This document shows positions 1 to 12,035 of a stretch of DNA of 64,000 nt, piece by piece. The position numbers and the translations under genes are program-made. The stretch is from Diphasiastrum complanatum (Eukaryota > Streptophyta > Lycopodiopsida > Lycopodiales > Lycopodiaceae). The stretch spans positions 56,264,699-56,328,698 of the forward strand of contig CM055097.1 of the NCBI GenBank assembly GCA_029204225.1, given 5' to 3'. Under the pieces are notes generated by a model. It saw only the letters and a list, made by a program, of their open reading frames with translations. It ran no database searches and was not told the DNA's origin. The number at the start of each line of letters is the position of its first letter. The stretch's first letter is position 1.

Positions 1-561
1 GGTTCCTTGTCATTGATTGCTGATAAGCGGTGGAAATTGGCCGTAAACAGTTTGTCTTCATAAATGAACCAAACTGTCACTTCTACAGAAATGAACTTAA
101 AAAGTCACAGGCGACACTGTTGCAAAAGGCGACAGTGTCGGGATTTTGCAAAAAACGCGACAATGTCCTTACATCTCATTTAGGATAGCCCCACACTTTG
201 CCAGAATCATTTCCTTAACATTTGAGGCACTTTGAGAAATGCGAAAAATGTGACTCTACATATTTACACGAGATTTCTTACAGGCAACAGTGTCGCTAAA
301 ATGGGAAAAAGTTGACACTGTAATTTTACTCATAATTCCTAACAGGCGAAAAATGCAACAGTGTGGTAAAACTCTGTGTAATTCTACAGACTGTGTAAAA
401 ACACTTGTAAAACTGCAGGCTATGTGAAGACACGGGAAAATCCGTAGAATTGGATAAACAATGGATGAAGATTAAAATCGATTAGTCGATTAGTAAGAAG
501 GAGACTAATCCAACAAAAGAGAGAATCAGGTCATTACTACATAGCTACATCAAGTGGAGTC
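1..561. other. AT-rich flank with repeated GACAGTGTC-like motifs, no gene
   Basis: No open frame of note. The stretch carries about six imperfect copies of a GACAGTGTC/GACACTGT motif (near 111, 130, 167, 286, 312 and 355), spaced irregularly. It lies upstream of a Copia gag fragment and may be part of that element's leader or LTR, but no primer-binding site or LTR edge is visible here. Confidence 0.4.
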
Positions 562-1182
562 ATGTTGAAAGCCAATGATAGGCTTACCTCAAATAACTAT
601 TCATTGTGGAAAGTGAGGATGGAATCACTTCTTGAGATGAATGATGTTTTGGATATTGTTGTAGGTTTGAAGGAGAGGCCAACAACACAACAAGATAAAA
701 TGAGATATGACAAGAGGGCCAAAAGGGCTCTACACATGATAAAGATGAATGTTACCAATGAGCTTCTCAAGGAAGTTGGTAAGAGTACTTCATCAAAGGA
801 TGCTTGGGATTCATTGAAGATTCTTTATGAATCCAAGTCTACTTCTAGAGTGTTGACTCTAAGAAGGCAAATCTTTTCTTGTTTGCAAAAGAATGAAGAA
901 ATTGCAAATACTTTTATTTTGAGAGTGAAAGCATTGAATGATGAGTTGGCTTACATTGATGAGATCATTAAGGAAGGAGAGCTTGTTCAAGTTATTCTTA
1001 ATGGATTGTTGGATGCTCATGCTAACATTGTTCAAAGTATTGCTATTCGAAACACTTTGCCAAGTTTTCAAGAGATCTTGATCAATGAAGAATATAGGCT
1101 TCAAGCAAGAGGTGGATCTTCATCAACATCTCAAGTTGAAGAGGAGACTATGTTCATACTTGAAAATTTCAAGCCTGATTGA
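562..1182 (+). pseudogene. Copia-type gag fragment
   Basis: An open frame of 206 codons reads as the N-terminal two thirds of a Copia gag polyprotein (UBN2 / gag-polypeptide family). It opens with NDRLTSNNYSLWKVRMESLL, which matches the usual LxGxNYxxWKxxM start, and has the conserved internal stretch KDAWDSLKILYESKS and then LRRQIFSCLQ. Family members normally continue into a CCHC zinc knuckle and pol. Here the frame ends at FKPD and unrelated sequence follows, so the element is cut off at 3'. It resembles the gag at 4776 in protein sequence. The frame is unbroken, but with no pol or LTRs it is best treated as a relic. Confidence 0.8.
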
Positions 1183-2143
1183 GCGAAGTAAAGAAAAAAA
1201 TCACTTAAAATGATGGATCAGCTACCAAATCTTCATAAAGAACTTTTGCAAAGCTCACCATGGACAGATCTGACCCAGATGGATCTACAGCAAGCTCTGC
1301 GAGAGTTACTTGAGAAGGATTAGGGAAAAAAATGGCCTTTGTGAGAGTTCACTGAAGGAAAAACTTTAGAACCTTTGCATGCATCAAGATCATCAAACCA
1401 ACCTTCGCAAGTAGCTTTCTTGCGAGAGTTTAACCCTTGCATTAACCCTCACATGACCTTCAGAACCTTGCAAGACATGCAAAACAGCTTATGAACTCTC
1501 GCCAACTTCTCTGAGATCTTAGAAAATTGTGAAGAAGGTCCCTTGCAAAATTTGGTATGGATCTGAGATGTGGAAAGTACACTTCTTCTAATATGCACTC
1601 TAATTTTTTTTCTAAAAAAAATAGGAAATTTGAGTCATTTGTCACTTTTTCTGGCGAAGCTCTTGCCGATTTTTGCTCTGAATTTCCAACTACCTGCAAA
1701 AGCCTTCAAACTCTGCACATACCATCCTTAGCCTACTGAAACACCAAATCCAACTCCACATTCTTCTACTTCACTCTAAAATCAACCATAACCCTCATTT
1801 CACTCATTCCACCGTCTCCGCCTTACCGAACCTTCGTTACCGACCAAACCTATCCAATCCACCTATCATTCATCACCCTTCATTATGGCTTCATCCACCA
1901 TTCATGATTACCAACCATCTAGCCCTTTTGATGACACCAACACCACCAGATCGCCCCATGGATCCAAGCCGCCCAACCCCTTCTTGAAGAAATGGACATC
2001 TAGACTTTGTCGTCTAGGCCTTTGGGACTTGGGATGAAGACAAATATAGATACTATATCCAATACCAAGATACCACACACAAAGTGCGTGTGAACCTAGC
2101 CTCCTTGGCTACCATTGAAATTGTCTCTGGTGATAGACCAAAG
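1183..2143. other. Unassigned stretch with a broken ORF near 1885
   Basis: No recognised gene. A frame opens at the ATG at 1885 (MASSTIHDYQPSSPF) and breaks at about 2036. A different frame then stays open to about 2143, where the candidate LTR of the next Copia begins. The two frames may be one old ORF with a frameshift, cut by that LTR. I do not recognise the product. Confidence 0.3.
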
Positions 2144-2772
2144 TGTTGGAATTCCATGCTTAGCCTCAAATCCATTCATTAATGAGCATCTTGAAAGCTG
2201 TACAAAACCTAGAAAAAGAAGGCTCGAATTTTGAGCAAAAGATCAAAAAATTCGAGATCAAATTTTCTAGATTTTTTTGATACCGGATCGACTTGAAAAA
2301 TCCATAATTTTTTTTCGAGTCATTGTACATTTTTTGATACATTGTAAATTCCGATACTGTCGGTTAGAAATCTGATCCACGTTAACAATTTGCCTATATT
2401 GTACATTCCAAGGCTGTTGTAATAAATGAGGCAGATAGGATTTAATGTAATTAGATATTTAGCAAGTAGAAGATATTTTGTAATAGACAAATAAACTGTG
2501 GATAGGACTTAATCTTCATTAGAAAACTTATTTTGATTTTCAAGTTTCTGTAGCAAGCGTTATCACGCTCAACCAGCTGAAGTTATTATTTCAAGAAATT
2601 GTACTCATTTCGAAAATATTTATCAGAGTGCAATTTCAATCCTACTACTATATCGTTTCATTGTGCATCTATGAGTCATTCATTTTTGAACGATCTGCTG
2701 CTAATTGTGGCGCTTTCGATCCTACACCAAGCTCGCTCATAAGCTTCCGCTCATTCCCATTGATTTCCAACA
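2144..2772 (+). repeat. Candidate Copia 5' LTR
   Basis: The right edge is firm: ..TTCCAACA is followed directly by the primer-binding site. The left edge is inferred from TGTTGG, the inverted complement of the CCAACA end, where an older reading frame is also interrupted. No second copy of this LTR is present in the window for checking. Confidence 0.5.
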
Positions 2773-2784
2773 TGGTATCAGAGC
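2773..2784 (+). other. Primer-binding site (tRNA-iMet type)
   Basis: TGGTATCAGAGC is the standard plant LTR-retrotransposon primer-binding site complementary to the 3' end of initiator tRNA-Met. It sits immediately after the LTR end. Confidence 0.85.
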
Positions 2785-2909
2785 GAGCATTTCAGTAATC
2801 TACTTTTTAATGCAGATTATTAGTCTTGTTTCTATCAAGACAACATTTTAGCAAGCGTGCAACCAACAACATTCTAAAATCATACTACCAACGATCTCAC
2901 TCAGCCAGA

Positions 2910-3280
2910 ATGGATCCGCCTTCTCTAATCGAGAGACTTGATGGAGGAAACTATCATCTATGGAAGTTCAAAATGAAGGTCATGCTATTAGCCAAGGAAT
3001 TGTGGGACGTTGTTGACGACATAGAAGTTAAGCCAGAAGGTGATGCAGCCATTATCACCAAATGGAGACTGAGAGATGGCAAGGCATTTGCCATGGTAAT
3101 GTTCAATATCAAGGATACACTAATAATTCACATACGTGATGCTCAGAACATCAAAGGATGCATGGGACATCCTAGCAACCCTGCATGATATCAGAGATGT
3201 TACTTCCAAGTTACATTTGAGGAAGAAAATCTTCAACCTGAAGATGTCTGAAGCAGAAAGTGCTACAAGTCATATCAATG
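2910..3280 (+). pseudogene. Copia gag N-terminus, frameshifted
   Basis: The ATG at 2910 opens MDPPSLIERLDGGNYHLWKF, the typical Copia gag N-terminus. Against the sister copy near 26680 (..GCTCAGACATC..) this copy reads GCTCAGAACATC, an extra A at about 3147. That moves the reading from frame 0 to frame +1, where the protein resumes as TSKDAWDILATLHD. Homology runs to about 3280 and then stops at the next element's LTR. No zinc knuckle or pol remains. Confidence 0.8.
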
Positions 3281-4007
3281 TGAAGATTATTAAAATATTA
3301 TCGTCCTATCTCAAGTTTGGGGCCATGTCCATGGTCATTTCCACTAAAATTCATGTTGTACACAAAAGGTATGTGAATTGAGCACATAACCTTCTAGTAT
3401 AGGTCGGATTTGAGTTAGGTAGATTCAATTTTGCTGAGATGCAGAAGTTTACATAGCATGCAATGTCATACTGTATGCATGCAAGCCACATGCAACCAGT
3501 GCATGCAACATGCAAAGTGGTTTTTGTGATCTACACATGTCTAGGCAGTTTTATGAGTTGACATGCAGTACATGCAACATCCATGCATGCAGTTACACAT
3601 GTGGATCTCTGGTAGGTGAATTAGTCAGTTAAGTGGACTTTCCATGCAACTCCACTGTAGGAATTCGAGTCTCTCTCATGTAGGAAAAGCTTGGCATGTT
3701 TTGCCATATTGTGAATAATGAGATTTTGGTGTTTTAGACTCATTCTCTCTCTACCTGAGTTTTCCATCATTGATTTTCTCTCTCTACCCGAAAGCAGACT
3801 ATTTTTCCCATACTGAGCACTTAGAATTATTGCTGACATTCAATTCTCATAGTGAGAAGTTAGATTTTTTCATCAGATGTATGCCATTGTGCTCTTGTCA
3901 TAGATTTTTCAAGTATATTGTTCTCTGATCAATCTTGTGCAATCACAACACCTCAGTAAGATCCTGTAGGGTGTGTGGTGAAGTTCACACGTGCTAAAAA
4001 CTTCACA
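3281..4007 (+). repeat. Copia 5' LTR
   Basis: The right edge (..CTTCACA) abuts the primer-binding site at 4008. The left edge is placed where homology to the preceding gag ends (about 3279-3282). The U3 part holds a dense cluster of CATGCA motifs. Confidence 0.6.
3458..3591. promoter_or_regulatory. Cluster of nine CATGCA (RY-element core) motifs
   Basis: Exact CATGCA hexamers start at 3458, 3478, 3489, 3502, 3509, 3562, 3571, 3582 and 3586, nine in 134 bp. CATGCA is the core of the plant RY element bound by B3-domain regulators such as ABI3, FUS3 and LEC2. Its place in the U3 part of an LTR makes a promoter role plausible, but this is inference. A CATGCA-rich simple repeat arising by slippage is the alternative. 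Confidence 0.45.
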
Positions 4008-4019
4008 TGGTATCAGAGC
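4008..4019 (+). other. Primer-binding site (tRNA-iMet type)
   Basis: TGGTATCAGAGC directly follows the LTR end ..CACA. A leader of about 750 bp separates it from the gag ATG at 4776. Confidence 0.85.
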
Positions 4020-4775
4020 TTCATGCTTTGAAGAGGTGAGGGTTTATACATCAGATCTTTAGGCTTGCAGGAACTCGGATTTGGGAGAGGGATATAAACT
4101 CGCTGAGAGACAAACTATTTGTGGATCATAAGTGGATCAAAACGAGCCTGATCTATTCTAGCGGAATTCTATACGGACAGAGAGTTCACAGTGTAAAATC
4201 AGCCCTCATTAATGAGTGCCACTTCTCTAGATTTGATCCAAATTTGATGTTTTATAGCTTGTTGGATAGGTATTGAAGAGTAGAATGTGTTGCTCTTGTT
4301 TCTAAATCAATTTGATTTGTTTTTAGAAGAGTTTTAGGCAATCAGAGAGTTTGTGAGAGAGTTCTCAACTCGTGGGATATGCCAAAGTGAGCACACATCA
4401 GTTTCTTTCACCATTTTCATCAATTTTCACTGTCAATCAAGTAGAATTGGATAGAAGTGAGTGTTCTGAGGTCTTAAACTTTTTATTTCACACAAATTAC
4501 TGTGTTTGAGTTGAAAGTAAGCTCCTAGAGAGTTTATCAGTACTTCGAATCTCGTGGGAGAGATAGACTTCTTACTTGCATGTGCTTCTTTTTTGTGACT
4601 GAAGCAAAATCCAAATTCAAGATAGATTGATCTTTCTGTGTTGAGAATCTGTTCTCACATCAGTTGCTAGATTTCATAGGCTGGATCAACATCAGTGTTA
4701 GATCCTAGATTGAGATAGTAAGCAACATCCTTTCAACTCCATTTTTGATCATTACTAGAATTTCTCATAGAGAAG

Positions 4776-5690
4776 ATGTCTTCATCTGGTTCACATTTCT
4801 TGGAGCACAATGAGAGATTAACATCTTCCAATTATGCAATGTGGAAGATCAGAATGGAATCATTATTGATTCCACAAGATGTAATGGATATTGTGAGTGG
4901 AGCTGAAGAAGAACTTGTTGCACCTAATGAAGTTGTAACATTTCACAAAAGAACCAGAATTGCCCTTCATTTCATTAAAATGAATGTAACCAATGAAGTG
5001 TTAAGAGAGATCAGTACATGCACCACTACCAAGGAAGCTTGGGATACTCTAAAACAATATATGAAATCAAGAATACTTTTAGATTGCTTACACTTAGAAA
5101 CCAAATATTTTTATTAGAGAGTAGATGAGAGTGCCTCATCATATGTCATGAGAGTTAAGGATCTTCATCAAGAGTTAGCTGGTATTGGAGATGCTCTTAA
5201 AAACACTGAACTTGTTCAAGTAGTCCTAAATGGACTTAGAGATGAGTATGACAATATTGTGCAGACTTATGTTGTCAGGGAGGATCTTCCATCCTTGGAG
5301 ACACTGCAAGGTGTTCTCATTGCTGAAGAAAGCAAGCAAGAGAACAAGATGTTGAGGATCAACACACTTTCATTGAAAGATGGTGGAGATGACAAAGCAC
5401 TCTTCATCAGAGACAAGTCAAGAGGCAAGGGCAAAGGACAACAACACTTCAAGAAGGACAAAGCCAAAGAAGGTGGTGAGGATCAGTCCTCACAAGCTGC
5501 AACATCCAGTGGCAAGAAGAAACTATCAAAGATCAAGTGTTTTTTCTGTGAAAAGAAAGGACACTATGCATCAAACTGTTTCAAGAAGAAGAACCAATCT
5601 AAGCAAGCTAACCTTACTAATGAGGACGAGTGTGAGGTTGTTGAGAGTGAAAGAGAGGATTCATTAATGATGTCTACTTTTTCATCTTTT
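4776..5690 (+). pseudogene. Copia gag with CCHC zinc knuckle, frameshifted
   Basis: Starts MSSSGSHFLEHNERLTSSNY and contains the gag core AMWKIRMESLL. At about 5055 the frame slips (the expected TIYESKNTFRLLTLRNQIF continues in another frame) and it returns to the first frame at about 5120, so two compensating indels flank a garbled stretch with a stop at 5115. The second half includes ELVQVVLNGLRDEYDNIV and a zinc knuckle CFFCEKKGHYASNC (CX2CX4HX4C) near 5550-5590, which in intact elements binds RNA during packaging. The protease follows in the same frame. Confidence 0.85.
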
Positions 5691-6685
5691 CCTTTTAAGA
5701 ATGAAGAAGTCTGGTGGATAGATAGTGGGGCTAGTTCCCATATGTCTAGTTCTAGGAACTCTTTCACTAATCTCATGCCATATCTAGGTGCAAAAAGATC
5801 AATCTATACTGCTAATGATGTAGAGTGTAGGACTGAAGGAATAGGTAGTATTCCACTACATGCATCATCATCAAAATCGATGTATTGTATGTACCTAGAC
5901 TAACTAAGAATCTCATTAGCGTAGGACAATTGTTTGATAGTGGATTGGATGTCAAGTTTCAAGTTGACAAGTGTATAATCTCAAGATAAAATGAAGTTAT
6001 TGCTAGAGGATCTAGAATTGGTAAGTTGTACAAACTAGATTCTAGAGAGAGTGCTAACATTTCAGATATTGCTTATGAGACCAAGGTTCTTCAAGAAGAT
6101 CTGTGGCACAAGAGATTGGGTCATCCCAATTTCAAAGCCATGCAATCTATGGTCAAGGAAGAAAAAGTTGCTGGACTACCAAAGACACTATCAAAGGAGC
6201 TTCTACCTTGTGAAGCTTGTGTGCTGGCAAAATCACACAGAAGGCCTTTTCCTAGATCAAGCATCAAAACAAAGCAACCATTTGAACTAGTGCACTCTGA
6301 TGTTCATTTCTCATCAACTAAGAGCAAAGGAGGAGCAAACTGCTTAGTTTCCTTTGTAGATGATTATACAAGATATTCTTGGATCTATATGTTGTTTTCA
6401 AAAGCCATGGTCTATGATGTTTTTCTTACTTTCAAAGCTTATGTAGAAAAGCGGTTTTCTTTCAAGTTGAAAGCTTTGAGAAGTGATAGTGGAGGAGAAT
6501 ACACTTCCAATAAATTTAAAAACTTTTGTGAGAGAGAAGGCATTCAAAGAGAGTTTTCTTGTTCATATACTCCTCAGCAAAATGGAGCTGTTGAGAGAAA
6601 AAATAGAGCTTTGTGTGAATGTGCAAAAGCCATTAGGCTAGAAGCTTCTCTGCCTAAAGAATTTTGGGGAGAATCTGAGGTATAA
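5691..6685 (+). pseudogene. Copia protease and integrase remnant
   Basis: The protease motif WWIDSGASSHMS (active-site DSG) is near 5715. The frame shifts at about 5880 and continues as YVPRLTKNLISVGQLF, with a stop near 5988. It then runs open through the GAG-pre-integrase zinc region (LWHKRLGHPNF .. CEACVLAKSHRRPF) into the integrase core. The catalytic triad is visible: D in HSDVHFSS, D in LRSDSGGEYTSNKF, and E in QQNGAVERKNRALC. The coding sequence stops at PKEFWGESEV, so the integrase C-terminus and all of RT are gone. Confidence 0.85.
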
Positions 6686-7810
6686 CAATTCATCCTATCA
6701 GAATATCTAAGAGATCCATCAAGATAAAATGATTTTTAACTCAATCAGGAGTATTTTGAATAAGCTCGAGTTAAGTGCTCTATTCCTAGCATCTCCTGCA
6801 AGAAAATAGCAACTATACAATCTTGATAGATTTAACCGTCTCCTAATTAATCGGAGATTTAGGCTGAACACAGTACACAAGCATTCCTTGACTACAATCT
6901 GTAGTAGAACTTTATCTACTAAAGTAAGCAAATTTCTCATAAGTAAATATATTACCTATGAAAATGCTTGTGAGATCCACACAATCTCAAGTATGCACTG
7001 AAGTAAATAAATTTAGATTCTCATCTAACTGATCTAGATTCTTGACTCATTCAATAGATTGAGAATTACTCATCTCTTAAGAATCATCATATTTTCTTAT
7101 AATCTTCGTTGATAATTAAGTATCAATTTATGATACGCCAATCGTAAACAAAATCTTATGATTCGTCAATCATAATTTACAGGATTCCAAAACCATACTT
7201 AATCATTGAAAGATATTGGAGTATATGTATAGCATACCACTCAGGAAATATAAGAACCGTTCTAAAATCTTTTTCCCAAGGAAAATTACTAGATTTCAAG
7301 AATATTCCTGCAATTAGATTCTTAATCAAATTATGAGTTGTCCAATTTTTACAATCAACCAAGTAATCAAAGACCATTTTAACACCCGTCTTTAACAACA
7401 TAAACTTTATACAATCACCTAAAACAACATCTAGAGATTACAAAGTTCTGCTGAATTCCAACTAAATTCAATGGTTATCCTTTGATATTAGTTAAACTGT
7501 CATTCTATATGAGTTCACTGGGATACAGTCAATAACTTGGGATATATTTCTCATTCAAGAAATATTCTATATCAAGAATTTCTTATATTCTAGGCACACA
7601 TCTTCTATAGATGAATCTAGATGACTCACAAATCATGTGCCATTATAAGCAATATAGATCAAAATGAATAGTTCCTGGTGAATTCTCTTCACACTGCTTA
7701 TTTAGCCAATTAACTTCTAATAAGGAGTAATCCAATCACTCAAGTCAATTGCTAATAATTCAGAAATATCAAATGTCTAGGTGCATATCTTAATTATACT
7801 AGTATAACAC

Positions 7811-8170
7811 CACATTTAGATCCTCTTCTAAACCACTCACTAAGTTAATGAATTACCTTTTCCACAGAAAGAGACATTAATCTACAAGTAACTGTTCTGA
7901 ACATTACTTGTTCATATGTCTATGCACACTGACTACTTTAAGTATAAGATATAAACCACATTTAGACTAGTTTAAGTATGCGATATAAACCACATTTAGA
8001 TCCTCTTCTAAACCATCACTAAGTTAATGAATTACCCTTTCCACCAAAGGAGACATTAACCTGCAAGTAACTGTTCTGAACATTACTTGTTCATATGTAT
8101 GCACACTGACTAGTTTAAGTATACGATATAAACTCAGTACATAGGAAACACATAGTAGATCCAGAAGATT
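7811..8170. repeat. Tandem duplication, 180-bp unit, two copies
   Basis: CACATTTAGATCCTCTTCTA occurs at 7811 and again at 7991. The following about 180 bp are repeated with a few substitutions and small indels, and the last about 25 bp (TAGTTTAAGTATACGATATA) begin a third partial copy. Confidence 0.8.
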
Positions 8171-10358
8171 AGGATGTATATAACCAACATATCCAACTAT
8201 GTTCCTATACATAAACATAGGCTATAATCTGACAAATATATCCATAATCTGCATATGTTACTCATATAACTCACTCAGAATCTTGCAACTCACCTACAAA
8301 AGAACTCTATTTCTCATGAGTAAATAACATATATGGGAAATCTTTGAAGTGAATAATTCCAAATCACAAGTTTTCCAACCATATAACTCTTACCAAAAAA
8401 ATCTGTTCAACCAATCAACCTACATTAGATTTTAGTATTTAAACCAAGATTAGGCCGACTTATACAGACATCTTTGGACAAAAGGTTAAGATTAAAACAT
8501 GATCCAATCCATAGCAAAATGGTACTTGGCAAACTGATCAGTGAAACCTTAATTTAATATTTACCACCACTATCCATATTCATGAATATCTCACAGCTCA
8601 TAATCGCCAAATTTCTCTAGTTCCAGATTATTCAAAACAATCCCTAGAGAATTCCTCTATTTAAATTGGATAGTTTAACCTTTGCACACAAATTGGATTT
8701 TTCACAAAAAAATCTATGCAATTGGCTGATTCATCGAAAGTCTTATTCCTATTATTTTTTCTCCCCCTTTTTAGAATAAATTTCATAATTTCAATTAAAA
8801 AATTCTCAGGAGACAATAGATAAGATATCAAAGAATAGAAAAAGCCCGTAATGAGTATTTAATACTATTACAAACCAGACTTTCTTCAAAATCATAAAAT
8901 ATCTTATCTAGAGCGATAGAAATATTACATTTCAATAATCAACTATCAAATAGAGATAAATATTTTGGTCTAGGAAGTCTACATTCCACGAATTCAGTCA
9001 TTCCTCTATATTTTGAGCCATATCCACTATGTTTATATGGAAGTATAATTTCATATAACCATAATCAGTCCTTCAGAACCAAGTTCTACACTGGAAGGAA
9101 TTATATGAATCTTAATCCAATTGTCTCGTATTCAAGAAATTTCTAAAAATTAGAGATTTTAAAAATAAAAGAGGAAAAGATTTAAGGGCCTCCAAATTTT
9201 GTAAAAAATGAGATACCATTTGGGATCCGGATCTATATCTCATAATTTCCGAAAATACCCTGAACAAATAACCAATGGATTTCACTACTAGTATTACCAT
9301 TACAATAATCACTAACCATCGGTCTACAAATCATTCTCGCACAAGAAATCTCCTTTGGAATCATTGATGTCCCATACCACCAGCTTCTCCTCCAAGGATT
9401 TTCTGCTTCTAGATTTGTTTCCCAAAAAGTCAAAAAGACTATTTGGCTATCCTTTACCTAGATACAAGATCAGAATCACAACCAATTCCAGGATCTACTT
9501 CTAGCCATTGAATTCCCTCATGCTCCTTAAGCGTTCCTCTGTAGATGACAAATCATCTAAGAATACCACTCCGCATTGACCCAGGCATGGACAAAATGTA
9601 TCGTTGCAAGTGTATTCACTGAACCAAAAGGAACATTAGAATCTCAACAAAACCGAACACGATATTGTCATAGATATCCGATATCTATTCCAAAATTGGT
9701 AAAAAGAACTAAATTCTTTTACAAGTTAGAATTCTCTTGGTTGTCTCAGTCATTATAAAGAAACACTCTATAAAAGAAAAAAAAATCCAAATTACTAGAT
9801 TTATGTACGAAACACATTCCATCTGCTTTCACTTGCAAATTCCTAGACACACTTGTGATTGTGATTAGAGGTGAAAAATCAGGTGTTTGCAACCTTATAA
9901 TGACTTACACAAAGTTTTATCTAGATCCACAAAGGTTTTGATCACTATCTATTTCACTCTCCTCACTGATGTCAATAATGCTTGGAAAATTTGTTTTGCC
10001 TAATTCACCAAGAATAAAGCTCTCAAGCTTGAGCTAAAAATCAACTTTCTTAGATCCAAACACTACTTCTAGACTCAATTCACTCTCCTTGAGAGTTGGT
10101 AGGGATCAAAAGAGATTTGAAGCTAAGCTACTTGACAATTTTCATCTATTGACAACACTTGAGAAAATCAATGACTTTTTGGCATCTACACAAAGTAGAT
10201 TGTACTTCTCGGCCCTCCCTAAGTTCTTTTTCGTAATTTGCCTCACTTGCAACTCACTTGATGTTCACAAAGACACAAGTAGCAAGATTTTATTAATCTT
10301 GATTCAAAATAACTCTTTAGAAGCATTCTACAAAGTATGACTCAAGAAAATTGAATAG

Positions 10359-10690
10359 ATTTGATTCTCGAAGTTTCACAAAGAACCTCACTTGATTTGA
10401 TCCACTAAGAACTTCTAGTATCAACCCTCTCACCCTGTCAAAAATATTGAATGGAGATATAATGAGTATGTATCAAATTCCTATCAAATCTCATCAAGAA
10501 ACAACTCACACTTGATGGAAAAATTTGATTCGAGAAGCTCACAAAGACTGCACTTGAATTTAATGACTCAAAATAGACTTCTAGTCTTCCAAAAGACTTA
10601 TAGTCTCAGCTCACTCACCCTCTCGCTAAGATTGAGTGGAAGTATGATGAGTTCATTTCAAATTCTAATCAAATTTAATAAAAAATCAAT
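10359..10690. repeat. Degenerate tandem duplication, about 168-bp unit
   Basis: Two units start with GATTCTCGAAGTTTCACAAAG (about 10360) and GATTCGAGAAGCTCACAAAG (about 10527). They share ordered blocks (ACTTCTAGT.., CTCACCCTCTC.., TGAGT..TCAAATTC) through about 10690. The copies are clearly diverged. Confidence 0.6.
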
Positions 10691-11081
10691 GAATTTGGTA
10701 AAACAATGACTCTCTTACACCCCTTTTTCTTGATGATCCAACAAGACTTGCCAAATTTACTTTTTAGAACTTGTTCTCAGCACCTATTAATTGGATTCTA
10801 TGACACAAAGTCAAATCTCAATAATGGTATATTATCTTTGATGCTTCGTCTTTGATTCGCATCAAAAATCCCATCAAGATTATGTGTAGAAAAATTATGA
10901 GAATCCTATCAATAATGGAACCACACATGTGAAAAGTACACCTGGAGCCCACTATCACCTATAGACCTCAAACTTTGAAGCAATCATTTGGTTTAGGCTC
11001 ACTCTCTCAAAACTAGTCCTTTAGCATCAAACTTGCTAAATTGGGATTGAGTTTTGATCAACAATTAAACTCTTGTACTTG

Positions 11082-11093
11082 GCTTTGATACCA
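11082..11093 (-). other. Minus-strand retroelement primer-binding site
   Basis: The plus strand reads GCTTTGATACCA, the complement of TGGTATCAAAGC, a one-base variant of the initiator-tRNA primer-binding site. It is directly flanked by an LTR-type end (..CAACA on the minus strand). Confidence 0.7.
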
Positions 11094-11700
11094 TGTTGAA
11101 AGTACAATGTTTAGGACCCTAAATGGATCTACAAAAGATCCTCAAGAGTGACTAGGTACTTGGGTAATCAATCTAATACAAAACTAGCACTCAAATCTTG
11201 ATCTAGATTGGCAATTTTGATCTAAACAAGCAAGAACAAGAATCATTGGTCAAAGCACTATAGATCGATCTCACACATGTGAAGTACGGACTATAGTATG
11301 GCCTACTAACAGAGAATCAACTTCACTAAGTTTAGATTGCATTCACATCAAAAAATTCCAACACAAATGGTGTAAAAGCTCCAAATTGTCAATTGCTCTG
11401 AAATCATGATCTCTCTCACATTGATTGATTGATTTGCAAGTACAAAGAGAATGATATCCAAGGCTAGTTGAGCAGGTACAACATGTTTTCAAGTACCAAA
11501 CATTTATAAGGTTGACCTACTCAAGTCACTTTGATCTAACCGTTAGGTATACCTATCTATGGTAGTTAGATGAACACCAACTTTCTTGATTTTTGGTGGC
11601 AGCTCCTAAATTCTAGGAAACTTGACCAAACTTCCTATCTAACTACAAAGATTTGGATCTAACCTACCTATCCTATTCTTCACACATGTGAGCAGCTTAG
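11094..11700 (-). repeat. Candidate minus-strand 5' LTR (far edge uncertain)
   Basis: On the minus strand the sequence ends ..CTTTCAACA right before the primer-binding site, as an LTR should. I cannot place the other edge; 11700 is only a guess from the change in sequence character. No gag-pol frame follows on the internal side (below 11082). Confidence 0.4.
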
Positions 11701-12035
11701 AGAACGAAGATTATAGAGCTATTCTGATTGTGATAATAATGAGTATCAGCGTAGGAGTCTTAGACTACCATAAAGAGAGATTGCAAAAACAATTAGGCGT
11801 CTGAGACAACCATGCAATTCTCTGATACCGATATTCTGATAAAGAAATGTAAATACAGTTAGGCGTCAAAGACATCCATACATTTCTTCATTTATGATAA
11901 TTGCGGAGGTAGAGTGAGAGTCAATTAACATTTACAAGAATGCAAGAGTTAGTTTGATAGTGAATCTGTATATTAATGTTGTAATAACAACGATCAGATC
12001 ACAATACAATTGCGTTGATAAGGGCATGATCCTAC

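Larger units (their letters stand above)
2144..3280 (+). mobile_element. Truncated Copia retrotransposon (5' LTR, PBS, partial gag)
   Basis: An LTR candidate (TGTTGG..CCAACA), a tRNA-Met-type primer-binding site and the first part of gag lie in canonical order. The element stops at about 3280, where the LTR of a second Copia starts, so everything downstream of the middle of gag is missing. Its gag protein is closely similar to the Copia gag at 26440, so both belong to one lineage. Confidence 0.65.
3281..6690 (+). mobile_element. Copia retrotransposon, 5' part through integrase
   Basis: 5' LTR, primer-binding site, long leader, gag, protease and integrase lie in order. The element ends at 6685 right after the integrase motif PKEFWGES; reverse transcriptase, RNase H and the 3' LTR are missing. 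It was inserted into, or joined to, the older Copia at about 3280. Frameshifts in gag and between protease and integrase make it non-functional. Confidence 0.8.
6691..11081. other. Anonymous AT-rich DNA, no gene
   Basis: No coding frame that I can support on either strand. The stretch contains two local duplications, listed separately. Its right end abuts a minus-strand primer-binding site, so part of it may be the internal region of a non-coding (LARD-like) retroelement on the minus strand. Confidence 0.5.

Noticed and set aside
2773-2784. TGGTATCAGAGC motifs as tRNA gene ends
   Set aside because: No cloverleaf sequence around them; each abuts an LTR end, so they are primer-binding sites.
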